A DNA stretch of 64,000 nt. Origin: Cytobacillus solani. Its GTDB lineage: Bacteria > Bacillota > Bacilli > Bacillales > Cytobacillaceae. Position 1 is the stretch's first letter. Each line of letters begins with the position of its first letter. Made by a program: the position numbers and the translations under genes. The stretch covers positions 237,861 through 301,860 of the forward strand of contig NZ_LJIX01000006.1 in assembly GCF_001420595.1 (NCBI RefSeq), in the 5' to 3' direction. Below the pieces are notes generated by a model. The model was not told where the DNA came from and made no database searches. It worked only from the letters and a program-made list of their open reading frames with translations. Of the stretch, positions 32,477-41,145 are shown one piece after another.

Positions 32477-33369
32477 GTGAAAAACGTGTTGATTAGTGAA
32501 GCAAGCAGATTAGCAAATTTGACTAAAAAGGCAATTAACTATTATATAGAACAAAATCTTATTTTTCCTGACAGTTTAGAAAATGGGTATCGAGATTTCA
32601 GTGACAAGGATGTTGAACGCTTAAAGGAAATTTCCGTTTTACGAAAGCTTGGTCTTAGAATAGAAGAAATTAAGATGATATTTGCGGATGAAACTAGCTC
32701 TGCACTTCAAAAGATATCCGTACAGAAGGAATTAAGTTTACAGCGGAAAAAGCTAAAAAGGCTATTCTTGATAAGCTTAGTTGTGGCTATAGCTTTGCTG
32801 AAATTGATAGGGAACTGGAAACGATTGAGCAGGGTGCAACGGTAACAGAAAAGTTGTTGGAAGCATTCCCAGGATACTATGGACGATTTATCTGCTTACA
32901 TTTTGCACGATTTTTGAATGAACCTATTACAACTAGTGAACAGCAAGCTGCTTATGAAGAAATTATCACGTTTTTGGATAACGCACCATCTATAGACTTT
33001 CCTAAAGAAGTACAATCGTTTTTAGTTGAAAGCACAAAACATATCAATATAGAAGATATTCATGGCATGATAGAGAACACAAAACGATCTATAGAAGATC
33101 CCCAGAAATTTTTATCTGGAAATAGGGAAATGTTAGAACAATACTTAGAATATAAGCAATCTGAGGAATATAAACAATCACCGGTTTATCATATGCAAAG
33201 AATACTGAAAGAATATAATCGTACAAGTGGTTATTATGATGTATTTATTCCTGCGATGAAAAAATTAAGTGTTTCATATTCGAAATATTATGAGCAAATG
33301 GAAAGTGCAAATGAAAAATTACTTTTACAGTACCCTGAGATTGCTGCTTTGAACAAATTAAATGATTAA
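32477..33369 (+). pseudogene. MerR-family regulator gene with a frameshift
   Basis: A GTG at 32477 opens a MerR helix-turn-helix (LISEASRLANLTKKAINYYIEQNLIFPD...GYRDFSDKDVERLKEI). Near 32745-32765, in CGGAAAAAGCTAAAAAGG, the reading frame must step back one base to continue as AILDKLSCGYSFAEIDREL and join the frame that runs to 33369. The product would be about 297 residues: an N-terminal MerR domain and a C-terminal helical domain. The first frame ends with an unrelated tail at 32845. Both sides remain otherwise intact, so the lesion is recent, a sequencing error in an A-run, or a frameshift event. No target operon is evident. Confidence 0.75.
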
Positions 33370-33406
33370 AGACTGCGGTCCTAAAAATCAGGAGGTAGTC
33401 TTTTTC
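33368..33406 (+). terminator. Terminator after the MerR-type gene
   Basis: AAGACT (33369-33374) pairs with AGTCTT (33397-33402), with an inner TCCT/AGGA, then TTTTC. The stop codon overlaps the 5' arm. Confidence 0.65.
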
Positions 33407-33463
33407 TTATTTGTCTCTTCATAATCTTGTGGTTACAATAGAAGCTTTTTATCAGGATCATTG

Positions 33464-34738
33464 TCATAACTTGGACAATGATCCTGTCCCTCTGTCCCTT
33501 CCTCTATATTGCTTAGGTGTTAGTCCGGTATGTTTTTTGAAGGTTTTTATGAAATAGCTTTGATCGTTGAAGTTTAGAAATGTGCCAATTTCGGCAATTG
33601 AATAGTTTGTTAAATCAATTAGTCTTTTTGCTTCATCCACTCTAAGCCGCTGAATATATTCACTTATAGGCGCACCAACTTCTTTTCTAAAAAGGGATGA
33701 CAAGTAATTGGGACTTAAATGGCATATTTCTGCTAGGTGATCAAGTGAGATGTCGCTATACAGATGGTTATAAATATAGTTCTGACAAGCAGTTATGGGT
33801 GCCGAATATTTTGCTACATTTAATTGGTGCACACGATTGGTAAAATCACTTATGGCTTCTTCTGTTAATTTCAGTATGGCTTTCAAACTTCCTAATTCCT
33901 CGAGTTGCTGAATATAGAAATCACTTAAAGTAAAGGCTATTTCATCATTTAAACCACCTTCAATCGCCGCTCTGCAAACAAGTGCAATTCCTGTTATCAT
34001 CAGATTTTTTTCACTTCTTAAACGATTTCGTTTTGACAATAGCCCCAATTCTGCTTCACCGATAATCGAGTAGTCGAAAATGTCCTTTAATTTATCTTTT
34101 TGGCCGTGTTTAACATAATCGAGCAAAACTCGTTCATATAAAAGATTTGAATGAAAAATTAAATTCCTTCTTCCATTAGAAAACTCAAGATCTAAATCCT
34201 CTGATTCAATATTAACGAGGTTTAGTGCATGATTGTTTTGTATGACAAATGATTTATCTAGCTTTTTACGGTAAATCAAAAAATACATTAATAAACTGAT
34301 CGCCAGCAGCTGCTGTTTATCAATAATCGGAATGGAGTGATAGTAGTCAGTAAGACTTTTTTTATTCACGTTTCCTTTAAAGGCGTCTATAATTTTAGAG
34401 ATATTTTTATCTGAAATTTCCGATTCAAGGACGGGTCCCACTATAATAGAACCAAAAAAATGATTCTCCATTTTTAGATGAACAAAAAAGAAGTTCAAAT
34501 TAGAATTCGAAAAGAAGATAGGAAAATCAATGGGATCCTCTTCATTAGAATATACACTTATCTGCTGCTTGAACGGGATATCGTATGGATTTCTCCGCAT
34601 GTCACTTGTTGAAATTTCGTATTCGATCTCACCTAGTGTATTGACATAATAAACGGGAATTTGATGAGCTTCATAAATTAACTGACAAATAGATAGTAAT
34701 TCTTCTTTTGGCATTTCCATTTTAATTACAAGCTCCAT
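33464..34738 (-). CDS. AraC-family transcriptional regulator with N-terminal sensor domain
   Basis: A 424-residue regulator. The C-terminal 100 residues are a double helix-turn-helix of the AraC family: ISLDHLAEICHLSPNYLSSLFRKEVGAPISEYIQ and YSIAEIGTFLNFNDQSYFIKTFKKHTGLTPKQYR. The N-terminal 130 residues look like a small-ligand sensor fold (IPVYYVNTLGEIEYE, then FGSIIVGPVLES). The middle is helical. The first ATG at 34738 has no clear ribosome site; GGAG inside its second and third codons could serve the ATG at 34720. It is divergent from the short-chain dehydrogenase gene 139 bases away, its likely target. A GGATCATTGTC/GACAATGATCC hairpin overlaps its 3' end. Confidence 0.87.
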   Translation of the reverse strand: MELVIKMEMPKEELLSICQLIYEAHQIPVYYVNTLGEIEYEISTSDMRRNPYDIPFKQQISVYSNEEDPIDFPIFFSNSNLNFFFVHLKMENHFFGSIIVGPVLESEISDKNISKIIDAFKGNVNKKSLTDYYHSIPIIDKQQLLAISLLMYFLIYRKKLDKSFVIQNNHALNLVNIESEDLDLEFSNGRRNLIFHSNLLYERVLLDYVKHGQKDKLKDIFDYSIIGEAELGLLSKRNRLRSEKNLMITGIALVCRAAIEGGLNDEIAFTLSDFYIQQLEELGSLKAILKLTEEAISDFTNRVHQLNVAKYSAPITACQNYIYNHLYSDISLDHLAEICHLSPNYLSSLFRKEVGAPISEYIQRLRVDEAKRLIDLTNYSIAEIGTFLNFNDQSYFIKTFKKHTGLTPKQYRGRDRGTGSLSKL

Positions 34739-34877
34739 TCAAGTTTAGTTGAATTTATTTTGTGTATTAAAGATGATAAAAAAATACTATTATTCGTAAA
34801 ATATTGCAATAAATATAGCTTTGCAAGTTTTAAAATAATTGATGTATCAACTATTTAATAACAAGGGGGAGCTATAA

Positions 34878-35636
34878 ATGGAATTAACAAACAAAATTGC
34901 TGTCATAACTGGAGCAGGAAGCGGGATTGGCAGAGCGAGCAGTTTGAAACTTGCTGGTGAAGGCGCAACCGTTGTTCTAGTCGATTTCAATAAAGAAACA
35001 GGGGAAGAAACATTAAAGCTTGTGAAAGAACAGGGCGGAGAAGGGATCTTCGTTCAAGCAGATGTTTCAAAAGATGAAGAAGTACAAAATTATGTAAATA
35101 AAACAGTCGAAACATATGGACGTATAGATGTATTTTTCAATAATGCAGGTATTATTCAAAAGTTTGCTCCATTCACTTCAGTGGAAGAATCTGAATTTGA
35201 TCGAATTATGGCGATCAATGTAAAAGGGGTCTTCCTTGGCATGAAATATGTGTTAAAAGTAATGGAAGAGCAAGGCAGTGGTTCTATTATTAACACAGCC
35301 TCTACTGCTGGAGTTCGTCCTGAGCACAGTGTAGCAGTGTATTCTGCAAGTAAACATGCAGTGATAGGCTTTACAAAAGGGGCTGCATTAGAATATGCTA
35401 ATAAGGGAATCCGTATTAATGCCCTATGTCCGGGCGGGGTACAAACAGCCCTAACTGCTAGTGTAGCCACTCAATTTGAAAAAGGCGGTTATGTTCCAGA
35501 AGAGATTTCAAATATGAGAATGGGCCGTTATGCTGACCCGAAAGAACTAGCTGAAATGGTTTCTTTCTTAGCATCAGATCGCGCAAGCTATATGACTGGT
35601 TCGATTGTTCTTGTGGATGGCGGTTTGACATTATAG
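34878..35636 (+). CDS. Short-chain dehydrogenase/reductase
   Basis: A 252-residue classical SDR. Cofactor motif TGAGSGIG (residues about 11-18), an Asp at the end of beta-2 (VVLVDF) that favours NAD(H), NNAG, catalytic Ser in INTASTAG and the YSASK tetrad segment. The end SIVLVDGGLTL is typical. Substrate cannot be read from sequence; glucose, levodione and cyclic alcohol dehydrogenases are near relatives. AAGGGGGAG precedes the ATG. The divergent AraC regulator probably induces it in response to the substrate. Confidence 0.9.
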   Translation: MELTNKIAVITGAGSGIGRASSLKLAGEGATVVLVDFNKETGEETLKLVKEQGGEGIFVQADVSKDEEVQNYVNKTVETYGRIDVFFNNAGIIQKFAPFTSVEESEFDRIMAINVKGVFLGMKYVLKVMEEQGSGSIINTASTAGVRPEHSVAVYSASKHAVIGFTKGAALEYANKGIRINALCPGGVQTALTASVATQFEKGGYVPEEISNMRMGRYADPKELAEMVSFLASDRASYMTGSIVLVDGGLTL

Positions 35637-35705
35637 GCTGTATGTAGAGAACATCCTTATGAATTAATCGTAATATAGAAAGAGGAAAGGAGGTGCTTCC
35701 ATAAA

Positions 35706-35834
35706 ATGAATAATCAGAATCGAGTTTTCATTAGAGAGATTTGCTCCGCACAAATGTATACGATGAAGCATTGTGTCAGGAGCCTAATCAGGAAGCACGC
35801 GGCTTCCTCTATTCATCGGCTAATCGTTTGCTGA
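35706..35834 (+). CDS. Leader peptide of the ABC-F attenuator
   Basis: A 42-codon frame begins at ATG 35706 with AAAGGAGGTG twelve bases upstream, the strongest site in the area. It reads MNNQNRVFIREICSAQMYTM and then continues with a basic, Arg/His-rich end. TGCTTCC just before it (35694-35700) is complementary to GGAAGCA inside it (35791-35797), which can instead pair with GCTTCC (35802-35807). Two terminators follow before the ABC-F gene. This is the architecture of antibiotic-responsive leaders in which a stalled ribosome on a short frame changes RNA folding. Translation of the peptide is inferred. Confidence 0.55.
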   Translation: MNNQNRVFIREICSAQMYTMKHCVRSLIRKHAASSIHRLIVC

Positions 35835-35893
35835 TAAAAGTGTAGGGTACTATGCTTATTTGAGTATGACTATTTGCCGATGATACAAAGATT

Positions 35894-35934
35894 AAAGGGC
35901 CATAGACAATGCTTTGTCTATGGCCCTTTGTTTT
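35894..35934 (+). terminator. Leader terminator 1 of the ABC-F gene
   Basis: AAAGGGCCATAGACAA (35894-35909) and TTGTCTATGGCCCTTT (35914-35929) are perfect 16-base complements with a four-base loop, followed by GTTTTG. It lies 60 bases after the leader peptide stop. Confidence 0.85.
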
Positions 35935-35990
35935 GGATTTTTCAATGATTATTGAAAGAATTTTGTTGCATCTATTGCAGCAAAACCCCA

Positions 35991-36035
35991 AAGCAAAGAG
36001 CTGGCGTCTAAAAACGCCGTCTCTTTGCTTTTTTT
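35991..36035 (+). terminator. Leader terminator 2 of the ABC-F gene
   Basis: AAGCAAAGAG (35991-36000) pairs with CTCTTTGCTT (36021-36030), with an inner GGCGT/ACGCC stem, followed by a T-run. It ends 25 bases before the ABC-F start, so most transcripts should stop here unless the leader refolds. Confidence 0.85.
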
Positions 36036-36059
36036 ATTTTTAGGAAAAGAGGAATGAGA

Positions 36060-37595
36060 ATGAGTTTACTTGAAGTTAGAAATTTAACCCACAGTTATAT
36101 AGATAAGGTTCTATATGATAAAGCAGGTTTTGATTTATACAAAGGCGAGCATATGGGGATTGTAGGACAAAATGGTGCAGGGAAAAGCACCCTGATAAAA
36201 ATATTGATGGGAGAAATTATTCCGGATAACGGTTTGATCAAATGGCAATCTTCTATTCGTATAGGACATCTTGATCAATATGCCAAAATGACGGGAACGC
36301 AAACAATTATTGAATATTTAAACACGGCCTTTGCAAATCTATTTGATCTAGAACAGAAAATAAATGATCTCTATCAGCAGATGGCGGATACAGGTAATTA
36401 TGATCTACTGGAGCAAGCAGCAGCCTATCAGGAAAAGCTTGAGGCGAGTGATTTTTATTCAATAGGCAGTCATATTGATAAAGTCGTATACGGGTTAGGG
36501 ATAAATGCAATTGGCACGGATCGCTTAATTCATGAACTGAGCGGAGGGCAGAGGGCGAAAGTCATTTTGGCGAAGCTTTTGCTGGAAAAGCCAAATGTTC
36601 TATTGCTGGATGAACCAACGAATTTCCTTGATAAAGAACATGTAGAATGGCTTGCCAATTATTTAGCCGTTTTCGATGGCGCCTATATCGTTGTTTCCCA
36701 TGATTATGACTTTTTAGAAAAAGTATCTTCTTGCATATGCGATATTGAGTTTGGAACGATCAAAAAGTATGCTGGGAAATATTCGGATTTTCTTCGTCAA
36801 AAAGAGCATTTACGTGAGGATTATGTCAGGCAATATCAAGCCCAGCAAAAAAAGATTGAAAAGACGGAGGAATTTATTAGAAAAAATATTGCTGGAGTTA
36901 ATACGAAGATCGCACAAGGGCGCCGGAAGCAGCTTGAAAGGATGGAACGATTGGCACCACCAACATTCACTCATAAACCTGCTTTTGCCTTTAAGGAAAT
37001 CTCACTTTCCGCGCAGATTGCACTCTCTGTAAACGACCTAGAGGTTGGTTACGGAAAACCCTTATTGCCTAAATTGAATTTTTCCGTTCTAGGCGGTGAA
37101 AAGCTAGTAATTACAGGCTTCAACGGAATCGGTAAATCCACATTGCTAAAAACACTTGTACAACGTATATCGGCTGTAGCAGGCAGTTTTCGATTTTCAG
37201 AATCAGTAAAGATTGGTTATTTCGAACAAGATTTAGCATGGGAAGATGGAACGAAAACACCGCTTCAAATCATCTCAGATTTTTATCCCAAATTGGGATT
37301 GAAGGAAATTCGAAGCCGATTGGCTCAATGTGGTGTAAAGAATACCCATACGACTCAAGCAATAGCGACACTGAGCGGCGGAGAACAGTCGAAAGTGAAG
37401 TTATGCCTGCTCGTACTTTCGCCGTGCAATTTTCTTATCTTAGATGAACCTACCAATCATTTAGATGCGGAAACAAAAGAAGCATTACAAAAGGCATTAA
37501 TTCAGTTTAAAGGCAGTGTATTACTAGTCTCTCATGAAGAAAAGTTCTATCGGCAATGGGCAGATCGCTCCTTAAATATAGAGGATTGCATATAG
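36060..37595 (+). CDS. ABC-F family ATPase, probable ribosome-protection or translation factor
   Basis: About 511 residues with two ABC domains and no membrane segments. Domain 1: Walker A GQNGAGKST, signature LSGGQRAKV, Walker B VLLLDEPTNFLD. Domain 2: GFNGIGKST, LSGGEQSKV, FLILDEPTNHLD. The linker between them (about residues 240-310) is a charged helical hairpin, YVRQYQAQQKKIEKTEEFI to RRKQLERMERL, the part that reaches toward the P-site tRNA in ABC-F proteins. ATG 36060 has AGAGGA six bases upstream. Control by a leader peptide and two terminators matches antibiotic-resistance ABC-F genes such as vmlR. Which drug, if any, is unknown. Confidence 0.88.
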   Translation: MSLLEVRNLTHSYIDKVLYDKAGFDLYKGEHMGIVGQNGAGKSTLIKILMGEIIPDNGLIKWQSSIRIGHLDQYAKMTGTQTIIEYLNTAFANLFDLEQKINDLYQQMADTGNYDLLEQAAAYQEKLEASDFYSIGSHIDKVVYGLGINAIGTDRLIHELSGGQRAKVILAKLLLEKPNVLLLDEPTNFLDKEHVEWLANYLAVFDGAYIVVSHDYDFLEKVSSCICDIEFGTIKKYAGKYSDFLRQKEHLREDYVRQYQAQQKKIEKTEEFIRKNIAGVNTKIAQGRRKQLERMERLAPPTFTHKPAFAFKEISLSAQIALSVNDLEVGYGKPLLPKLNFSVLGGEKLVITGFNGIGKSTLLKTLVQRISAVAGSFRFSESVKIGYFEQDLAWEDGTKTPLQIISDFYPKLGLKEIRSRLAQCGVKNTHTTQAIATLSGGEQSKVKLCLLVLSPCNFLILDEPTNHLDAETKEALQKALIQFKGSVLLVSHEEKFYRQWADRSLNIEDCI

Positions 37596-37607
37596 TTAAT
37601 TAAATAT

Positions 37608-37638
37608 GCAAAAGCCCCTGTATAAAAGGGGCTTTTGC
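37608..37638. terminator. Strong bidirectional terminator
   Basis: GCAAAAGCCCC (37608-37618) and GGGGCTTTTGC (37628-37638) are exact complements. It separates the ABC-F gene from the convergent methyltransferase gene. Confidence 0.8.
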
Positions 37639-37675
37639 CATTGCAGATGACACTGAGGAACATAAATTTTTCTGC

Positions 37676-38407
37676 TTATTTGGTACAGGAAAAGGCAAGT
37701 ACGACTGGGATTCTTAGTCTTCTAGTGAACTCTTCCTCATTAGAAAAATGCTCACGCTTAGGTGATCCTTCTCGTAAATCAACCACTGAAAAACCAGATG
37801 CAGTAAGTGCTTTAAAGTAATGTTCAATGGTTCGATGATACTTTACAACGGTTTGGTCGATCCAAGGTTCTTTCCTTTCTCCTTCTATAAAGTAATCATC
37901 AACGACCCAGTTCCCGCGCTTATCTCCTTTTTGCTTGCTTATAAAAGAAGAAGTAGTGAGCGGATGCTGCACACTGAAAATAAATTTTCCATTATCTTTT
38001 AAGGTGCTATGCACGTTTTGAAATAGTAAAAGAATATCTTGAACATAGTGTATGGCAAAACGAGAGGTGACAATATCGAAATCGTTTTCAGGATAATGAT
38101 AGGATTCCATAGTTTCATGCAGAAGGGCTCCATTTAATCCAGATAAATTGAAAGCTGCAGAAGCTATCATCTGTTCAGAACCTTCTATTCCTGTATAAGA
38201 TGCTGCTCCTTGCTTTAGTAATTCCTTACCAAATGAGGCATCACCACAGCCTAAATCTAAAATATCCTTATATTGAACGCCACCAATAAGTTCTTTTATG
38301 ATAGGGCCTTCAATCGCATTGTTGGGACTGTCCTTTCTATCCCTTCTTTTCGTGTAACTGTTAAAAAAATCAGCTTGGTTGTAGGCGCTGGATCCTCTAT
38401 ATTCCAT
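37676..38407 (-). CDS. Class I SAM-dependent methyltransferase
   Basis: About 243 residues. The SAM-binding motif I is ILDLGCGDASFGKELL (about residues 49-64), the acidic end of beta-2 is GIEGSEQM, motif post-I and IV are ENDFDIVTSRFAIHYV, followed by LLLFQNVHSTLKDNGKFIFSVQHPL. The ATG at 38407 is chosen since AGAGGTGG lies upstream; an in-frame GTG four codons earlier sits inside that site. Substrate is unknown; the closest general type is small-molecule or ubiquinone/tocopherol-like methyltransferases. It is a single gene between terminators. Confidence 0.85.
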   Translation of the reverse strand: MEYRGSSAYNQADFFNSYTKRRDRKDSPNNAIEGPIIKELIGGVQYKDILDLGCGDASFGKELLKQGAASYTGIEGSEQMIASAAFNLSGLNGALLHETMESYHYPENDFDIVTSRFAIHYVQDILLLFQNVHSTLKDNGKFIFSVQHPLTTSSFISKQKGDKRGNWVVDDYFIEGERKEPWIDQTVVKYHRTIEHYFKALTASGFSVVDLREGSPKREHFSNEEEFTRRLRIPVVLAFSCTK

Positions 38408-38567
38408 AACAAATACCACCTCTCTTAATGATATTCAATAAGCTTATAGCTTTGAATATTTTACCATATAATTGAGAGTAACTTGACTTTTTCTTTAAAT
38501 AACCTTATAGTTACCCTTGGTAATAGTTATCTATGGTAATTATATTTTGTGAAAGGAAGTGTAAGAG

Positions 38568-38999
38568 TTGGAAGGTTTTTTTCAACGTTATTTAAGTCTT
38601 TATCGATCACTAATTACTACATTGAATGAATTATTGAGCGCTTATGAGCTTTCTTATTCTTTATGGCAAGTTATCTATCATATAAAAAACAATGGACCGT
38701 CGACACTTGTAGATATTTCTTCTAGATATAATGTAGAAAAGCCAACCATTACGAGGAGGGTTCACCGTTTGGAAGAACTGCAAATGGTGAAGCAAATTCC
38801 CGGTAAGGATAGGAGAGAAAAAGTGATTCAGTTAACTGAATTAGGAGATAAGATTTACCAGGAATGCAGAAAAAAAATAACTGATTTAGAAAATAGTGTG
38901 ATGGAAGGGGTAGCGAAAGACGAGCAAAAGGCTGCTTTCCACACTCTTCCTAAAATACAAGAGAACCTATTTAATAGAGAGGGTAATAAAAGTGAGTAA
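38568..38999 (+). CDS. MarR-family transcriptional regulator
   Basis: A 143-residue winged-helix protein: LWQVIYHIKNNGPSTLVDISSRYNVEKPTITRRVHRLEELQMVKQIPGKDRREKVIQLTELG is the DNA-binding core with the wing Asp/Arg pair. A TTG start at 38568 with GAAAGGAAG eight bases upstream fits best. The gene overlaps the MFS transporter gene by eight bases, the common pairing in which a MarR repressor controls its own efflux pump. Confidence 0.88.
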   Translation: MEGFFQRYLSLYRSLITTLNELLSAYELSYSLWQVIYHIKNNGPSTLVDISSRYNVEKPTITRRVHRLEELQMVKQIPGKDRREKVIQLTELGDKIYQECRKKITDLENSVMEGVAKDEQKAAFHTLPKIQENLFNREGNKSE

Positions 39000-40191
39000 G
39001 CCTAAATTATGGACGAAGGATTTTATTATTGTGTCCAGCATCAATTTTTTGTTAACGTTAGTCTTTTATTTATTAATCGTCATTATAGGTGTCTATGCGG
39101 TAGATGAATATCATGCGACAGCAAGCCAGGCAGGACTTGTAACAGGAATTTTTATTGTGGGGACGTTAATTGGCCGTTTATTTATCGGCCGCAGTATCGA
39201 TTCAATTGGGCGTAAAAGAACATTGTTTATTGGATTAATTTTATATATTTTATCGACAACATTATATTTTATCCACTTCGGGATCGTCTTCCTCCTTATT
39301 ACTCGTTTATTGCATGGAATTACGTTAGGTATTGCGAGTACTGCAACGGGAACAATTGTAGCTCAGATTATCCCGGAAACACGAAGAGGTGAAGGGGTCG
39401 GTTATTATAGTATGAGTGCCACATTGGCTACTGCAATCGGACCGTTCGTTGGTCTGTATATGAGCCAGCATACTAGTACACAAATTATTTTTAGTCTTTG
39501 CCTTGTTTTAGGAATCATTAGTCTGATCACAGCATTCTTTGTGTATGTACCGTTATTGGAAGGATCAGCAAAAACATATGAGATAAAAGGATTCAAGCTT
39601 TCTCAATTTATTGAGCCAAAGGCCGTTCCAATCGCATTGATTACTTTAGTTGTAGCCTTCTGCTACTCTAGTGTTCTATCCTTTATTAATTTCTATGCTA
39701 TTGAAATTGACCTTGTTAGCGCAGCAAGCTTTTTCTTTCTTGTCTATTCAATAGCGGTGTTGGTTTCACGTCCATTTACAGGCAAATTAATGGATGTAAA
39801 AGGAGCAAATTATGCGATGTATCCGGCATTTATTTTCTTTACAGCCGGTATGCTGCTTTTAGGTTTGGCTCACAACAGCGTTACGCTATTAGCAGCCGGC
39901 ATCTTAATTGGACTCGGATTTGGAAATATGCAGTCATGTACACAGGCAATTGCGATTAAGCTCACTCCACCTCATCGAATGGGATTAGCTACATCAACTT
40001 TCTTTATTTTTCTTGATGCAGGGCTTGGATTCGGACCTTATCTATTGGGATTCTTCACACCAATTACGGGCTATAGTACACTTTACATGATTTTAGGCAT
40101 TGTTGTTTTGGTATCCTCTGGTCTTTATTATTTACTGCATGGAAAGAAAGAAAGGGCTACGATTAATAATGCAGTTGAAACGCTTGGTTAA
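38992..40191 (+). CDS. MFS transporter, probable drug or metabolite exporter
   Basis: A 399-residue carrier with twelve membrane segments. The loop 2-3 motif is GRLFIGRSIDSIGRKR, the family signature A. A motif typical of the DHA exporters follows helix 5 (ATLATAIGPFVGLYM). The second half repeats as SRPFTGKLMDVKG. GTG start inside the marR stop region, so translation is coupled. Substrate is unknown; the MarR partner suggests export of a toxic compound. The 3' end of the gene forms the left arm of its terminator. Confidence 0.87.
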   Translation: MSKPKLWTKDFIIVSSINFLLTLVFYLLIVIIGVYAVDEYHATASQAGLVTGIFIVGTLIGRLFIGRSIDSIGRKRTLFIGLILYILSTTLYFIHFGIVFLLITRLLHGITLGIASTATGTIVAQIIPETRRGEGVGYYSMSATLATAIGPFVGLYMSQHTSTQIIFSLCLVLGIISLITAFFVYVPLLEGSAKTYEIKGFKLSQFIEPKAVPIALITLVVAFCYSSVLSFINFYAIEIDLVSAASFFFLVYSIAVLVSRPFTGKLMDVKGANYAMYPAFIFFTAGMLLLGLAHNSVTLLAAGILIGLGFGNMQSCTQAIAIKLTPPHRMGLATSTFFIFLDAGLGFGPYLLGFFTPITGYSTLYMILGIVVLVSSGLYYLLHGKKERATINNAVETLG

Positions 40192-40206
40192 GTTTCCAAG
40201 CGTTTC
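40177..40206 (+). terminator. Terminator overlapping the MFS gene end
   Basis: GAAACGCTTGG (40177-40187) and CCAAGCGTTTC (40196-40206) are exact complements spanning the stop codon. Confidence 0.75.
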
Positions 40207-40366
40207 TTGCTATTTATAGTAAAAATAATGATTTAGTACTGTTTTATATCTATTGAAATGAAAAGTATGTAATATCGGAAAGTTAGGCGTTATTGACCGA
40301 ATATTAAACAGATGGTAATAAGTAGATAGGTGTAAAAATTTAATATTTTTTCCTCTATGTAGTTGA

Positions 40367-40498
40367 AAAATATTAAATAAGGAATTAGAGCATTCTATAC
40401 CCGGTGGAATTAAGCCAAGTGTAATTGTAAGAGCTCATGTGAAGAAGAAAGGGAAATTAACCGGAGAATTTATTCCAAATCCATCGTTTAGGAGGTAG
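40367..40498 (+). pseudogene. Orphan C-terminal coding tail
   Basis: After an in-frame TGA (40364-40366) an open frame without a usable start encodes a protein-like stretch: HSIPGGIKPSVIVRAHVKKK, then GKLTGEFIPNPSFRR and TAG at 40496-40498. The stop lies within the AGGAGG of the next gene, so the parent gene and the 40504 gene were tightly linked. I do not recognise the parent; a C-terminal toxin end upstream of its immunity gene is one possibility. Confidence 0.35.
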
Positions 40499-40503
40499 CC
40501 GTT

Positions 40504-40929
40504 ATGATTGGAGAAGAGAAGAATATTAAACTTATAAATAATGAGGGAAACTTGATTAATGGACAACTATTGTTGTTTGAGGAATCACCGGTTAATGATG
40601 ATCTTGTTTTGATCGAATTAATAATAGAAGGAAGTAGAATGAGTCATCAGGGAGAAAGCTTTTTCCTATCGCTTGAATTACTTAGAGAACAGTTAGAGGC
40701 TCAACAGATTCAAATATTGTGCAATGGTGCAGCTGAAAATGTTTACCCATCCCCCATGCAAATATCTATGGGAACCGGGGAGCTAGCTTATAAATTAACC
40801 TTAGGTAAGCCAGCTTCCACAGAGGATATCGTTCACATTTTCGGATATGAAGAAACATTAAAATGTGTTAGCCTTGCAGAACAATTACAATTTTATCGTA
40901 AATGGTTTGACAGTTTAGGAGCATTGTAA
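40504..40929 (+). CDS. Hypothetical protein, possible immunity-like
   Basis: A 141-residue, acidic, soluble protein without signal peptide or membrane segments. Predicted order is mixed alpha/beta, with the most motif-like part YPSPMQISMGTGELAYKLTLGKP followed by DIVHIFGY. I do not recognise a named family. AGGAGG lies five bases upstream, overlapping the stop of the coding tail before it. That tight link to a lost upstream gene, and the small acidic character, would suit an immunity or partner protein; this is a guess from layout only. Confidence 0.6.
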   Translation: MIGEEKNIKLINNEGNLINGQLLLFEESPVNDDLVLIELIIEGSRMSHQGESFFLSLELLREQLEAQQIQILCNGAAENVYPSPMQISMGTGELAYKLTLGKPASTEDIVHIFGYEETLKCVSLAEQLQFYRKWFDSLGAL

Positions 40930-41145
40930 TAGCAACATTTTGGACCTTCAATATTTCTAATAAAAAAATCGTTGATAGCAGAAGTTATCATTGTTTATAT
41001 GTTTCTAAATATGATAATATCTAAATATTATGAATAATATGAATCTAATATTGGCTGAAAGGACACTATCCATGACTGCATCTGAGTACATATCCTTATG
41101 CCTTCAACTAGAACATGCACGAAATAGTCGAAGGAGGGAAAGTGC

